64,000 bases of DNA from Lichenostomus cassidix (lineage: Eukaryota; Chordata; Aves; Passeriformes; Meliphagidae), in NCBI GenBank assembly GCA_008360975.2, contig CM039198.1:9134547-9198546 (forward strand), in the 5' to 3' direction. Position numbers and translations under genes: made by a program. This document shows positions 1 through 13,000 of this stretch, piece by piece. Each line of letters begins with the position of its first letter. Position 1 is the first letter of the stretch. The notes beneath the pieces were generated by a model. It did no database searches, was not told the origin of the DNA, and saw only the letters and a program-made list of their open reading frames with translations.

Positions 1-90
1 AAATTGAAGGGAAATTTGTGCAGGACCAGGAGTTGGACTTTACTGATCCTTGTGGGGACCTTTCAACTCAGGGTGTTTTATGATAATCGA
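1..90 (+). mobile_element. CR1 LINE 3' tail (cut by window edge)
   Basis: The motif order is that of the avian CR1 3' end: GTGCAGGACCAGGAGTTGGA, then TGATCCTTGTGGGGACCTTT, CAACTCAG and TTTTATGAT. It is about 15-20% diverged by eye and continues left of the window. Confidence 0.75.
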
Positions 91-992
91 TGAAAGTGTG
101 AGTGGTTCCCTTCCTCTTCTGAGGTCTTACTTGTCATTCAAAGACATTCAAGACAGCTCTGTTTTCTTTTTCTTTGAGCTCAAGATGGAAGTCAGTCTAT
201 TCCAATAGCTCTAGACAGAGCTGACTCTCAAAACTCTGCAGACACAGCTGATTGTGCATCTCCACAGACTCAGCAGTGCACTTGTGTGTCCTCAGTCAGT
301 GAGTTATCTCTGCAGCTCTTAACCCACCAGGACCCTTTTGGTGCATGGAATCATGGCAATGATTAGCTGTGATTTGCACTACAAGTGGTGTTTGTACAGA
401 GGAAACCTGGAAATAGTCTGTGAGTGCCTTTGTATTTGAAAAGAAACTCAGACTAGGTGTTGCAGAGCAGAAATGCCTTGCAAAGTGAGGACTTTGCTGC
501 CCTTGTAAAATCCTTGCTCACTTCTGTTACTTTGGCTAACTAGAAAAGCATTCTGGGAATGACTCAGCTAAACTAGAGGTGAAAAACAAGTTCCATAATC
601 GTAAAACAATTATCAGAACCAATCAGTGCTCACACCGTGGGGCTGTGGTTGGTCACACCTGATGTTCCTATCTGGTCTGTGGTGCTGGTTAAGCACATTT
701 GTTGTGCCTCACAAGGATGGAAACTCATAACAAACTAACAGTTTAAGAACCCTGAATTTCTGCAATAAAGTGTCTTCGCCACACCATCGCAGAGTCCATG
801 TTTGCCCTTACAAACCACTGCACTGGGTGCAAATATCTTTGTCATGCACTGATTTCAAAAGGCAGCACAGAGAGCTGGCATCAGAATCCTCCCCTGGCTC
901 CTTGCAACTCAAAGGTGAACCCAGAAGTTTCTGGATGGTGTTTGTGCTCTGTACCCCTGCCTACATAACATATATTTCTTCTTTGTTCCCAG
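91..992. other. Upstream GLP2R intron
   Basis: No exon is recognisable here. The 78-codon open frame from 770 to 1006 is intronic sequence overlapping the start of the TM1 exon in another frame. The region should be part of the intron between the last ectodomain exon and the TM1 exon. Confidence 0.55.
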
Positions 993-1099
993 GAAGAAGA
1001 ACATAAACTACTTACCACATTGCAGCTGTTATATACTATAGGATATTACTTTTCTCTCATCTCACTGGTATTAGCCCTGCTTATACTTTCTTTACTCAG
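993..1099 (+). CDS. GLP2R: GLP2R exon: stalk and TM1
   Basis: 107 bp, entering in phase 0. It is preceded by the acceptor TTTGTTCCCAG and followed by donor AG|GTTAGT. It encodes the acidic start EEEHKLL, then TM1 ([20 protein letters not shown]). The last two bases AG complete an arginine codon in the next exon. The preceding exon should encode the end of the hormone-binding ectodomain and is not recognisable in bases 1-992. Confidence 0.93.
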
Positions 1100-4000
1100 G
1101 TTAGTATAAATTTACATGCATTTTAAAAGTACAGAGCCCTGTACTCATCATCTTCTTTTTTTATGAAATTGAATTTATTATTTAGGTTCCAATGTTCTAG
1201 TACCTTGCAGCCTTCCAGTGCCTGAATGGCTACAAACACACTGAGGATGAGCTTTGGACAAGGGCATGGAGTGACAGGAACAAGGGGGAATGGATTTAAG
1301 CTGAAGATGGGAGATTTAGATTACATATTAGGTAGAATTTCTTTACTGTGATGTGCTGGCACAGCTCATCTATAGAAAAAAATCTGCAAATTAAATCTAT
1401 TCCAGAGGATTCATATATTATTTTTTCCTCCCACAGAAAACTTCACTGCACAAGAAACTACATCCATATGAATTTATTTGCATCTTTTATCTTGCGTGCC
1501 ACAGCAGTTCTTATAAAAGACACTGTATACAACAATATTTACTCAAAAAGACCAAATGATGAAACTGGATGGATATTATACCTCAGTCCAGAGGTAATGT
1601 GTTAGTTCATAGCTAATAGTAAATGTGTTTTTCTAGCAGTCATTACAGTTACAGTTTTGAAAGTTTGCCCTACAGCATTAGGTTTTGAGGTGTTTGTTAG
1701 TTGAGTTTTGGATGCTGAAATTTTGTTGATAAAGGTTGAAGTGTTCAAGATAAAATCCTGACTCTAATAGATCTATTTTATATGAAGATTTGTATAGAAA
1801 GAATATATTACTTGATTGTAATATTTAGAAACAGCCACTTCAGCAAAACAACTCATACCTCGTTGCTTTTAGAAAGAAATCTCTGCATTTATTTGGCCCT
1901 TATTTAATACTGTATTTATTCACTCTTGTTATGCATAGCATAAAGCAAAGCACACAAATAATACCTGTTGTGCTTTAGGACTGGTACTCCTCAATACCAT
2001 TCCTCAAAAACCATTTGGGGATTCTGTGATTTTCTGTAAGAGAGCACTAAGAGAGAAAAATAGTACAAAGGCTTTTCTGTACTAGGAAAATGCACTAATT
2101 TTCTTACATTTGTTTATAAATGGAATAACAACATCTCATTTGTGACCACTGTGAATAAATTATGCTTATATAATGTTGTAGGAAGAGAGCTTGCCCATAT
2201 CAACAAGGAAAATTATCTGCAAGATGTTAATGCTGACTATTATTTTAACAGCTCACCAGTAAAAACTCTGGTACACAGATCATGATATCTCTATTTACAA
2301 TGATTCCTGGTCTCTCATTCCTACAGATTGTAATCATTTGCAGGACTGCCCAGTTTTTCATGCATTACTTTGTTGGGGCAAATTACTTTTGGCTGTTAGT
2401 GGAAGGAATTTATCTGCACACATTATTGATAACTGTGGTACTCTCTGAACGACGACTGCTCCAGACATACATTGTGATAGGATGGGGTAAGTCTGAAACT
2501 GTTTCCAAGTACTGATGATGTGGTGCTTTGCTGAGTCAGTGGAGGATATTTTGTAAAGAAGAAGAAAAAAATCTGAATTCTGTTTTATTTGTTAGTTTTG
2601 AAGCCAAATATTGTACATGCAGATAGGTCAGCAGTGGTGCATTCACTGCAGTTCAGCTTGACCTGCAGGTTCAGGAAATTGTTTTGTAAGAAAACAGATG
2701 CCTGGTGGGCAGAACAAGAAATTTCCTTTTATTTGACTGTATCTTGTCATCACTGAATATTATGGCACCATTAGCAACTTCATTTCCTTTCTTTGTAATA
2801 GAGCACCTCTACAGCAAAAATACCAAAACATTAGCAATTTTCATTTCAATGTTCCCATGCCCAGCTCACCTGGAAGTTCTAAAATGTGCTTCAAGTTAGA
2901 GGACAATCAGAAACACTGCATGAGTCAGTCTTATATTTCAGGCATTATCCATGATACAAAGACAATTTAAAGGTGGTTACTTTTGGCTGTCTTTCTCACC
3001 ATCCATGCCTTGATTTCTCTGCTCCCTCTCACATTCCTTTTTAAATGACCCTTTTGCTATATCAGTATGGCCCTATGAGCACACAGGCTGCTGAGGCACC
3101 AAAACCACTGTTTTTCATGCTGGTTAGTGTTGTTTCATTGCTCATCATCCTTCCTACCTCTCTAAATCCCTTCCTCGCTCTGATCACCAGCTTGTTGGAA
3201 TAGGGATTAATCATTTCATTCCTTGTTCAAACTGCAATAGACAAATCTGCTACAAAATTTGCTCCTTACCATAAGAGTATTAATAATAGTGATCATTTTC
3301 CTCTTGCTCCTCTTCCGCTGATCACATACCTGCATCATATTCACCAGTTTTCTAAGGGCTTTCCCCACTAATTAGATGAATTTTTAATTTGTATTTATTA
3401 CAATCACTAGTAAGGTGGGACATCTGGCACCTCTCTTACAGACATTTATATTTTCACTGCTGCTGAGCCAGCAGGGCTGAGCCAGGGCTCACACCAACAC
3501 TGCTCAGCTGCTGCACAGAACTGCCTTTGGTATCATCACATCATCATCCCCAATATCACCTTTCCTCATGAGACCACCTGGTATTCCCCAGAATCTATAG
3601 ATCTGTTCCCATGCCCCAATTGCCCTTGCAGACCCTCTCGTTGCACCAATACCATTTCCCACACAAGTGAGACCCCTTTGATTTCTTCCCCCTTTTACCT
3701 CCTCAGAAATCTGTTCTCTTGGAGAATACTTTGTTTCTGGCCCTTTCTCTGTATTGCCACACTCCAGCTTTCTACGTGACCTTAGCTAGTATCTCAGAAT
3801 CCTGAATAGTCCCTGCTCTGGTCCCAGTAAGCAACACCTCTTTAATTTCCATCACATCCACCAGAAAATCTCCTGTGTGTTATTGGGCTGAGAATCCAGA
3901 TGAACACCTGTTTGTTGTAGCTCACATGCCTTGTGTTTGTGATTTGAGACTTGTGCTTGCACACTTGTAGTCCATTGGAAGAGTGCAGTAATCCTTTATT

Positions 4001-7000
4001 TCAGGGGTTTTTTTTTCAGTCTGTGATCTCCAGCAAGGTGTGGGGGCAACAATAAAGGGATGGGGATTCTCTTGGAGGGGTTTTGGACAACAATCCTTTG
4101 TCAGCTGTTTTAATTAAATAGGCAACATTCCATGCCTTCACTGAAAACTCCTTTAAAGATCAACAGCTGTTGCCTAAGGTAGTCTGTGAGGTCTTGTATG
4201 CTGATTACTTTGAATTCTCAGGGTCAGAAATTTGGCAGATTTCAGCAGATCAGCAGAGTGTTTATGTGTGAATGTATTTATCCATCAGAATATGCAAGAT
4301 TCAACTACACAGTGAAAGTCATTTTGTATTTGAACTACAAATGGGGAAAGCTAGGATGAAGTTGGTTTTTGTAAAATTCTAAATAGAGGACTGAAAAGCA
4401 CTTATCTTTGCGCCACACACTTCTGCAGGCTTGGCTGTAATTGACTCTGCTTTTCTTCTCAGTTGTTCCAATCCTGTTTGTGGGTCCCTGGGGAATAAGC
4501 AGATCCAAACTGGAGAACACTGGGTAGGTTACTAAATCAAATTTGCCTTGGAATATTGGCTTTGTTTGTCAGCTGAATGCCCTGGACAGTACTTGACACA
4601 AGCTGACTAGCAAATTATAAGATTATGGAGCACCTATTCATACTTGTTACATTTGTAAGCTTCCCTTTAGTACTTTTACATTAAACTACTTCTAGGAATT
4701 CTCAGATTTACTTATGCATAAATCAAGAAGGAGAATCAACTTGCACTGTTCCTGAAATGAGTTTTAATTAGTATTCACAGCCATTTTGTAAAAAAAAAAA
4801 AAAAAAAAAAAGACCACCAAAAAAATTGTAATGGAGGCTAAAGACAAAACATGATAGTCACTGAAAGCTGATCTTAATGAATGTTTTTGGTGAGAGCATC
4901 AGTGACAGTAACATGCACTAGTGCACATCAGTTTCTGGTTCTCAGTGATGCTGTTGCTGACATCACATAAACTTTGTGGTTTATGTGTGGTATCTTCTGT
5001 TCTCCTTTTATTTTTCCTGGTTTCTAGACAATTTTATTTGAAATGCCAGCATGGATAATGAGAAACATCCAAATCATAATTGCAGCCTTATAGAGTTAGA
5101 TGTCCTATAAATTGTAAATGACAAGCCAAGATCCTACAGAACCTCAGGCTAATTAGCAAGGGGAAACATATGCACAGGATAAATTAGAAGGCTAAAGCAG
5201 GAGAAAAAGAGACAGCTTTAATGAGACAGTATGGATATTTTTTAGCAGATCAAGAAGCATGGTCACAATTCCTAGTTTACTCATTTCCAGTCTCCAGTTT
5301 CAGATAGATAATTTAAGTAGGATGAATTCCATTATGAAGGTTTGGTGTCAAGTACAGTTGTTTTTTGGATTCAAACACTGAGTTTGCCAGATGGTTCTGA
5401 AGTTTATGGTGGAGGAAAACCTTTAACAAAATTAATGTGGAAAGATCTTCAGAATAAATGCAATTAGAGTTGTTGGTGAAACTCTTCCAAGTTTTATTCC
5501 ATTTCTTTTGGGGGGTCACCTGAAAAAGTTGAGCTTCATCAAGTTCCTTTTGTAATATATATACAAGTTGTGTCAGCATTCTAACTTTTTTTTCCTATGA
5601 AAGTAATTATAATTTAAATTATTCTCCAGGTGCTGGGGAACAAATGAACACATGGGGATCTGGTGGATCATCCGAGGACCAATGTTGTTTTCCATTGCAG
5701 TAAGAATTATATAACCTGTATTTTTTTTCCCTCCTTGGTCTTTGTAATTAGTGCCATTTTGTCCTTCAAAATTTTGGAGCAAATAAGATAGAGTTTCCTA
5801 CTACAGAAATATGAAGGGGGACATAAAGTGACTGAATGAATAAATTTTTGTTCAAAAAATGAGGAAGCAGGGTTCTGTATTAAAAAATTGAAATGTAATT
5901 TTGTACTGGAAGATCATGTATCAAATTATATGTCAGGCTGAATAAGGCAATGATAAGTTACTTAACTTGGAACATTTAGTAACTTTTTTGCATAGGATTT
6001 TTGGTTTGTGGGAGAAAAATTGTAAATGACTCATCATAGCCATTTGAAGGTCTCATTAGGAAAAAAATATTTGCAGATTGGTCTTGGTCAGGTGAGCACA
6101 ATTTAATTTAAAAAGGAGTGAATCCGCTGTAAAAGAATGCCCAATGCTTTTTTGGCTGCCTAGAGCCTCTTTATCTGAAGAGCTGCAATCACTGCAGATT
6201 TTTAGCACCTCCTGCTTACCTGTCCTGGTTGGGTGAAGAGTTACATGACCTGCAGGTAAATAAACTGTTAACTGTGTTGTTTGGAGAGAGTTGATGCCAG
6301 CAGAGGCTGTCACTGCTGCTCCCTGCTCTCTGTTGCAGCTGTGACAACAATCTGCTTGTATTCCAACCTCATCACAATTGCATCCCAGAGATTTGGTGGC
6401 AGCTTTTGCAAGTGCTTAATAGCAATTATACATTTATTTAGTAGTTATCTGATTAGTGCAATAATATTTATTATAAATAAACCATATGTATTTTCCTTCC
6501 AAAGGTGAACTTTGGCATCTTCCTAAAGATTCTCAGAATGCTGATTTCCAAGCTAAGAGCTCAGCAAATGAGCTTTCATGACTACAAATACAGGTAGGTA
6601 ATAAACAACACAGAACTCCTAACCCCTTTTTAAAAATTTTGTCACATCAAAAACTTGCCAGTTTTACCTTAAAGGTTTAGCTACCACCACCAGGTATAAT
6701 AGATACTCAGAATATGATAGAGGAAAGCCACCTGGGAAAACAGACATTTCCTTATCTGAGAGGCAAAGGCAGGTCACCTGTGTGCTGAGTTTTTTGGGCA
6801 TTTTCACAAAGGGTTTTTAGTGCAGTGACATCTCTGCTCTCAGGGATCTTCTCTCACACCTGTGGCTCTTGCTGCTTTGACACAGTTTTCCCTTCATTAC
6901 CAAAATTCAGGAAGAAAATTAAAAACCCTCCAGCACTATGCAGTGCTAGAGGTTCAGGCATTGCTTGATTCTGGCCAGGATGTGCCATGGAAAACATTCC

Positions 7001-10000
7001 ATTTACACATGCCTTTTAACCAGCCTTTCCACAGATTTATACACACAAACCCCCCAAGCAATTGTCATTCAATGGTCCCAAATTACACATTTTAGTATTT
7101 GATTTCCTATTGGTTACTGATCCCTTCACCTCTGATGCTAATTTTGTCCTCATTCTTTGGTTCTCTTACTGATCTTTTCCCAGACCAGGTGCCTCTAACA
7201 CACCCGGGGGTGATGTTCAGGGGACGATGCTCATTAATGTTCTCCCATGTATCTGCTGGTTCCTCCCAAGCTGTAGATCTCAAGCTCATCAGGCTTGCCT
7301 GGTGAACAGAGTTTTTTGAAGAGAAACTTGATTTCCCTTCCCCCTGAGCAAAGGCAAGCAAATCCCTCACTAAAGCTTAAAAAATTTAGGTATTGTATCA
7401 TTTCCAACACCTTGAACGTGACAGAGGTCCTGAAAAGAGTGTGTAGATTTGTGAGATACTCTGGGGAGGCAGCAGCATTTCTGAACAGCATTTTCTGTTA
7501 GCCTGCAAGCTTGCAGGCTTGCTGTGGGCTTTTCAGGAGTGTGTTAATGGTACATGATGTTTCTGTAAGGCCTGCAGTTGACCTTTTCACAAACATCTCC
7601 CCACTTGGTGAGAACAGCAAGGGCTCTGCAAGGAGCTAAGGCTGCAGTGAAAACCTGCAAACAATAGAAACATGAGGATTTAACTGCTTGCCAAATCCCA
7701 GTCCTCTTCTGTTCTGAGTATCTTTAATCAAACATTGTGAACTTCTGGTTGTTACTACTGTCCTGCCTTACTAAGATGAATTGTTTTATTGTCTAAAATG
7801 ACTGGGCAGGGGAAAATGGAAATTCTACTACTAACTTCCTATTAAAATTCAGTATTACATCTTTAACAAGAATAACATTTCCATTTTCCTTTAACATTCG
7901 AGGTCCAAAAGATCTCAGCTATGTTCCTAGTACAGGAAGATGGTTGTGATGACAGCCACAGACAGCAATGTCTAATGTTTTGCATTGTATTCTACTTTCC
8001 ACTGCTTATAATTTTGCTAAACTTTCAAAGATTCAAGCTATTGTTCACAATACAAATTATCCTCAGAACTCACTTGCTTTTGAGAGCTCTTCTTTCATCC
8101 ATAGAAATGTCACCAAAACTGCAGGGAAAACAATAACTCTCCAACATTTTTAGTGTTAGAGAATTAAGGCATTACTTTATTCTGGCCAGGATGTGCAATA
8201 GAAATAATTTCATCCACACATTGCCCAGGTTGTGCAGAGAAAGTAATAACAAACAGCATGAGTTTGATGATAGTGCTCTTTCTGTTCTTGTCCCTAACTT
8301 TTCACCTAAAACTCAAAGCTAAGATTCCTCCCTGCACAGACTTTTCTGATAATGTGCTCCAAAACTCATATCTGGGGATTTATTCTCAAAACCACAAAAC
8401 TGCTACTACCATTCCAAAGTCAGAATATTGAGGGCATGTTTATGGAATAATTTCTTTGTCGCCAAGTTTTTGATTTTGGCACTAAGGATTTTTAAAAATT
8501 AGAATAATCAAAAATTTTCTTTTTAAGATTGGCAAGATCTACACTTGTGCTGATTCCATTGTTGGGGATCCACGAATTTGTATTTACTTTCATCACTGAT
8601 GAACAGGTGGAAGGACTTTCAAGACATATAAGACTTTTCATTCAGCTGACAATGAGCTCATTTCATGTAAGTACTGTTTGGCAAGTATTGTTTTTAGGGG
8701 TAATAGATCCAAGTGCTGCTGACCACAGTTATGGTGAATTCTGATTTAATATTATGTTCCAACTACAATGTCTCTAAATACACTGTTGCAGTAACAAGAC
8801 AAAACTTTCACAAACTGCATACTCAAATATAGTAGTCCCAAACACCCAAAAAGGAGTCTGACATTTTCAGAAACAGGGTTTCCTTTGTTCTCTGGTAATG
8901 CATACCAGTTCATCACAGACCCCTGAAAACAGGATTAAAATTGTCTATTTAAAACACTCCCAGCCAAAGTCATAACTATGAGAATATCAGCCTCATCCAA
9001 GGTTTGGGCTCCATTTGCCTAGAGGATGTGTTTGTTCACCTTATCTGCAAAGTGGCACCATGAACTCCTGGATGGACACTCACAACAGCACTAAAGAATT
9101 TTTAGAGCTAAGAGAAAATTTGTCAGAGCCCTCCCATGGATGGAACAGTCAAATGGACCAACATCTGCAGGTGGAAAAGAAGTTTCTCAGCCATGCAGCC
9201 AGGAGTGTTTTACAGATGGTCACACCCTTGGCTGCCCTTCAGTCACCCTGCCTTGTTTAGTGTCAGTAGGCAGAAACCCGAGGGGAGGAAGGGATGTGTC
9301 TGGGGCAACTCTTTGCTCTCAGATCTCAGCTGCCAGGCTGAGGGGTAAAGGATCCACACTCCAGTAGAACAGGCAGTTCTGTGTAGTCCAAATTCCAGAC
9401 TGAGCTGTTGCTGGAGCTCAGGGGTGATTCTCAGATGGTCACTCATGCACAGGCACAGGGTGTGCTGCCCTGTCACTGTTTGCTCTCCAGTTTGCAAAGC
9501 CAAAGAGCTAGGCACTGCCACAAAGCATTGCTGTCTGCCTCTGTCTGAGTTCTACAGCCCTGCAAAGCAATGCATTTTTCAGATAGTACTAATGAACTTG
9601 CTCAGCAAAGTTGCCCTTATCTTCCTGCCTTGATCTTGGGGCAGCAGCACAGCAATTTCCAGATCTTTATTTGCTGCAAAGCCCAGCAATCTTGCTGGCT
9701 CCAAGTCACTGCTGCTCAGTAATTCACTGCTCTGACAGATGCTGCCCATTTCTGCAGCCTGAGGCATGCAGTGAGCAGAGCACTGCTGCACTTTCCCCAC
9801 ACTTGATGATGCTCCTTGGTTTTAACCTTTACTAATGCACTTGTGCTCTGGTGTATGTGTGCATCAGTGTTTGGACACTGTTAGTGAGGTTTTACCTTAA
9901 ATTTTCCACTCCAGCTTGAGGGGAAAAATGTTATGAGTGACAGGAGAGAATTCCTGCAGAGCCACAACCCCAAGGAGTCTGCTGACAACAGTGTTCATCA

Positions 10001-13000
10001 TGGAATCATTGATCATGGAATTGTTTGAGTTGGGAGGGACCTTAATGTTGGAGTATATGTCCCTTGGTTAGACATATCCTTACTTGGAGAGGATGCAGCA
10101 GCTAAATGCTATTTTAAAAGCACAGAATCATTTAAAGTGAAAATTTTATTTACTGGCTTGTACAGAAAAATCTGATATATAAACCAGCTTACTCATCCTT
10201 GCTGAAGAACACAAACTTCATTCCTTTTAGAGAAACATGCATGCACTTGGCAGCATGTAATGCTTTGGAAGGAAAGCTTCATTAAAAAATACCCAAAGAC
10301 CTTAGCCAATGTTTATTGCAGATTCTCATTTTTAGCTACAGCATTATTTATGAAGGGATTAGCCAAAAAGCACATAAACTGTACACAATTACATTTGTTT
10401 AGTCTGCAAATCTTCTCAGTCGTTTTAAAAGGCAGTTAAACTGTTTTGTTAAAGAAAAACAATTATCCCTGGGATCTCAGCTGAAGGTTTAACTCAAACA
10501 TTTTCAAGGAGCACAAAATGAAATTCTAGACAGGAGTTCTGCTGTGGGTTCTGATGCTGCTTTGCTTTTGAAAGTGAAGCAATCTAAACATCTTGGCTCC
10601 CTTGTGCATGAAAACTGTTACCCTCAGGAAAAACCACTGGTTTCTGGTGGAGAGAACCCAGTTGTTTAATGAGTAATTTATCATGTTATTGTCAATAGAA
10701 CTGAAGGACAATTGTGAGACTTACATGGGCATCTGTCCTTTCCTACTGGTGTTTCTGCTAATGAACATTTCTTCTGAATTCCTGATTCTTTGTTTTCACT
10801 AACACTGGGAGAATTCTGAAAATTCTCTGTTTGAGAAGTCACTACATATCAGAAAGCTAAGTGTGAAAATCGATTTACTGGGGGAAAATGAGCAAGCATT
10901 AAAGAAACCAGGATATAAACTAAACATCAAATATAAATAATTAGCAAAATTTTCCACCTTCTGGTATGATTTTACAGTGCTTCTGCTAGTCACTGCATGC
11001 TCTGTCCCTGCAGCAGCAGCAGCAGTGAGTTAGATTCACAGAAGTGTTTACAAACTGAAATCACCCCAGGGATTTTCACACAGGCAGCTCCTGATCTGGT
11101 GAGTCTCTGCATTTCTCACAGAGGCTGTGACAGGCTTAGCAGGCACAGGACTCAACTCTATTGTGTAGGTTAAATCCTGTTTCTGCTTGTGGTGCCTGTG
11201 AGGCCAAATTTAGAGCTCATACCCATAAAAAACCCTCCAGTAGAGTCATGGACTTTCTACCCCCCAAAAAAGAGAACTGCCTCCAGGTGCAGGAGAAATT
11301 GTGCATGAAAAGTTGCTTTTTAGGCTAGTAAATTTGTATTTAATATATTGTAATATATTTAAATATTTAAAATCTTAAATGATAATACATTATATATTTA
11401 TGTGATATAATGATTATGTTACAATTTGTTCTTAATATCATTGATTACTAACTAATGAACTCTAATTAACTATAGAGCTAATTAGATAACCCCATAGATA
11501 ACTACCATAACCCAGATGAAGGATGAAAAATGATAGAAATAAAATACATGGAAAAACAATTCTGTTTGCTATTTCTCCTATCCCCATTTCCACTGCTGTG
11601 GCAGATAAACTGCTTGTTTTTGTTAAGGAATTAGTGACTCCAAATATTTCAGGACTGCTAGAAAATTAACAGTAGGTTCAGAATGCTATTGGTTAGTGTT
11701 AGGTATAATGAAAAACATTGAAGCTTCTGTGTACGTGAATTTTGTTTTAAACTTTTGTCTGAGAAAAGCAGAAACATTTCTGGGAAAGTCTGAGTGTGAA
11801 AACAATTGAATTCTGTCACCTGCACTGTGTATGGTCACAGCACTTTGTAGCTCTGATACAAACATTGTCTTGGGACTCAGAGTATTTGTTCTCTTAATCA
11901 GAACTTGTGTCACAGATGCCTTTAGACACACCAAAAGAGCATTTCCTGAGGCAGTGGGAATCAATCTGCATGTCTGTGTTGGCTGAGTGCAGCCTGTAAG
12001 CTGCTTTAGTCTGAGATCAAACATGGGCAGAGACAGGCAAATGGAAAGAATAATTTTGGGGCTGGTTTAGAACAAGTTGTACCTCTAGGATTTTGAAGGT
12101 GTTTATCTAAATCAATTTCAAAGGAAAAACAGGAATTCAAAATAGTCATAACACTCAATGTAGCTGAACTTTGAACTAGCATAAATCACATAATATAGAA
12201 GTAATTTGTAAAAAGCACTCAAATGAGATCTGTCTCAGTAGACTCAATCACAAACCCAAACAAGCATATGGATAATATGAGAAACAAAGCTGCATTTTTA
12301 TTTATTATTTTTCCATGTTTGGAAATAGCAGCAGTCACAATATAGCAGCAATAGTTTGGAAAAAAATACTATGTGGTAGCAAAATGAAGATAAAGCTGGG
12401 CTGTATAGTCTGTTGTTCAGCATCCCCACAAAATGTGCCCTGCACTTGCCAAGGAACTGCACAAAACAAGTGACTGACTATTTCATTAATAAGCAAATGC
12501 AGGCAAGTAGTTTCCTTACTGAAAATTAAGGAGCACTGTTTATATTTACGGTTTTAACATTAATGTCTTCTTTAAAGCTTCAGGTATTTCCTGCACACTG
12601 ACTTTTTTCTGTCACTCCCATTCTCTTACAGGGCTTTTTGGTAGCAGTTCTCTATTGCTTTGCTAATGGAGAGGTAAGACACAATGCTGTGAGAAAAGGT
12701 TTTGTTCATTGGTGAAGTATATTAATGACACCAAGAAGGATGAACACACTGATGAGCTCTGCTAATGAGAGCATGTATGCATTCCTTTGAGCTGGTAAAA
12801 CTGTTTTGTGGGAAGAGAACAGCAAGAATATCACAGGTTTGGACTCAAAAGCAAAGTATTTCCATTGAAGCCTGAGGGGTGATAACACTGAGGTAGGGAT
12901 AGCCTGGGGTGACTGAAATACCACTAGGTGGTCACCCAGCTAAACTCCACTCCTTCAATCAGCTGAAAGCCCAGACTTTGGGGTCAGGCAGGCTGAACCC

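Noticed and set aside
1..992. Last ectodomain exon of GLP2R
   Set aside because: Looked for a Cys/Trp-rich hormone-receptor segment ending in phase 0 before a GT donor. None was found, so it must lie left of the window.
11012..11026. CAG/AGC repeat
   Set aside because: Only about five units in an intron, too short to be notable.
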